61,432 nt of DNA from Bacillota bacterium. GTDB taxonomy: Bacteria > Bacillota > UBA4882 > UBA8346. Shown piece after piece: positions 61,350-61,432 of the stretch; the first letter of the stretch is position 1, and every line of letters starts with the position of its first letter. A model generated the notes under the pieces. It did not search any database. It saw nothing but the letters and a program-made list of their open reading frames with translations, and had not been told where the DNA came from. Position numbers and translations under genes: made by a program. The DNA is taken from contig JARKQY010000001.1 of assembly GCA_029974635.1 (NCBI GenBank), positions 1 to 61,432 on the forward strand, read 5' to 3'.

Positions 61350-61432
61350 TCATGGTTGTAAATCCTGGTACACCTTAAGCACTTCGGCGGCGATCCGGCT
61401 CCAATTGTATTTGCGACTGTGTTTCAATCCTT
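61350..61432 (-). CDS. Glycosyltransferase family 4-like C terminus (5' part outside window)
   Basis: Only the last 26 codons are visible, entering from the right edge and ending with TGA at 61350. The reading is SRKYNWSRIAAEVLKVYQDL, which resembles the closing helix of GT4 sugar transferases (W-x2-I-A-x2-x-L-x-x-Y). Nothing of the catalytic part is in the window. The target could be cell-wall glycan or lipid. Moderate confidence from one motif. Confidence 0.6.
   Translation of the reverse strand, partial: GLKHSRKYNWSRIAAEVLKVYQDLQP

Noticed and set aside
1..61432. CRISPR arrays, tRNA or rRNA genes and complete insertion sequences
   Set aside because: I saw no regularly spaced direct repeats with spacers, no tRNA-like cloverleaf and no transposase gene.

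Overview
The window looks like chromosome of a spore-forming, flagellated, anaerobic Bacillota (Firmicutes) with mid-range GC. Evidence: spoIIP, rex, recD2, strong AGGAGG ribosome sites, frequent TTG/GTG starts, and a comF-flgM-flgN-flgK-flgL-fliW-csrA-hag order like that of Bacillus. A fermentative, hydrogen-evolving lineage of the Hydrogenispora/Limnochordia kind would fit, but that placement is inference.

Layout. 1-3131: 3' truncated secreted protein with an acidic tandem repeat (minus strand), spoIIP (minus strand) and three tiny zinc-ribbon proteins. 3433-13353: a twelve-gene operon for a membrane-bound group 4 [NiFe] hydrogenase. It has three antiporter-like subunits plus NuoJ, K, A, B, C, D, H and I homologues, and ends with its own HycI-type maturation protease. 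13819-17529: a GH13 maltosyltransferase-like enzyme and a short alpha-glucan phosphorylase, probably for storage-glucan turnover. 17587-22196: a TetR regulator with two matching operators, a DUF998 membrane protein, two flavoproteins, an isoprenylcysteine-methyltransferase-like protein and a frameshifted DUF4097 protein. 22469-25461: rex and recD2. 25933-36308: comFA, comFC and the late flagellar operon, ending with csrA and flagellin.

36738-52469 is a flagellar glycosylation island: a small helical protein, a 1423-residue Maf-TPR-glycosyltransferase, a CmcI-like methyltransferase, a glycosyltransferase-methyltransferase fusion, a GmhB-like phosphatase, and a legionaminic acid pathway (legB, C, G, I, H, X, F). 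It is interrupted by a broken Uma2-family gene and followed by a minus-strand beta-propeller protein. Between 54601 and 54877 lie remnants of a second neuD and neuA. 55280-59491 returns to flagellar genes (flaG, fliD, a FliT-like gene, fliS), followed by a cold-shock protein, a THUMP RNA methyltransferase and the 3' end of a glycosyltransferase.

The parts connect. FlgM, sigma-28-type promoters, FliW and CsrA set late flagellar expression. The flagellin leader carries a hairpin with GGA in its loop plus a GGA in the Shine-Dalgarno, the arrangement expected for CsrA repression. Legionaminic acid from the leg cluster is probably placed on flagellin by the Maf protein. The hydrogenase, glucan enzymes and Rex fit a sugar-fermenting anaerobe that disposes of reductant as hydrogen. 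All functions come from reading the sequence; no searches were run.
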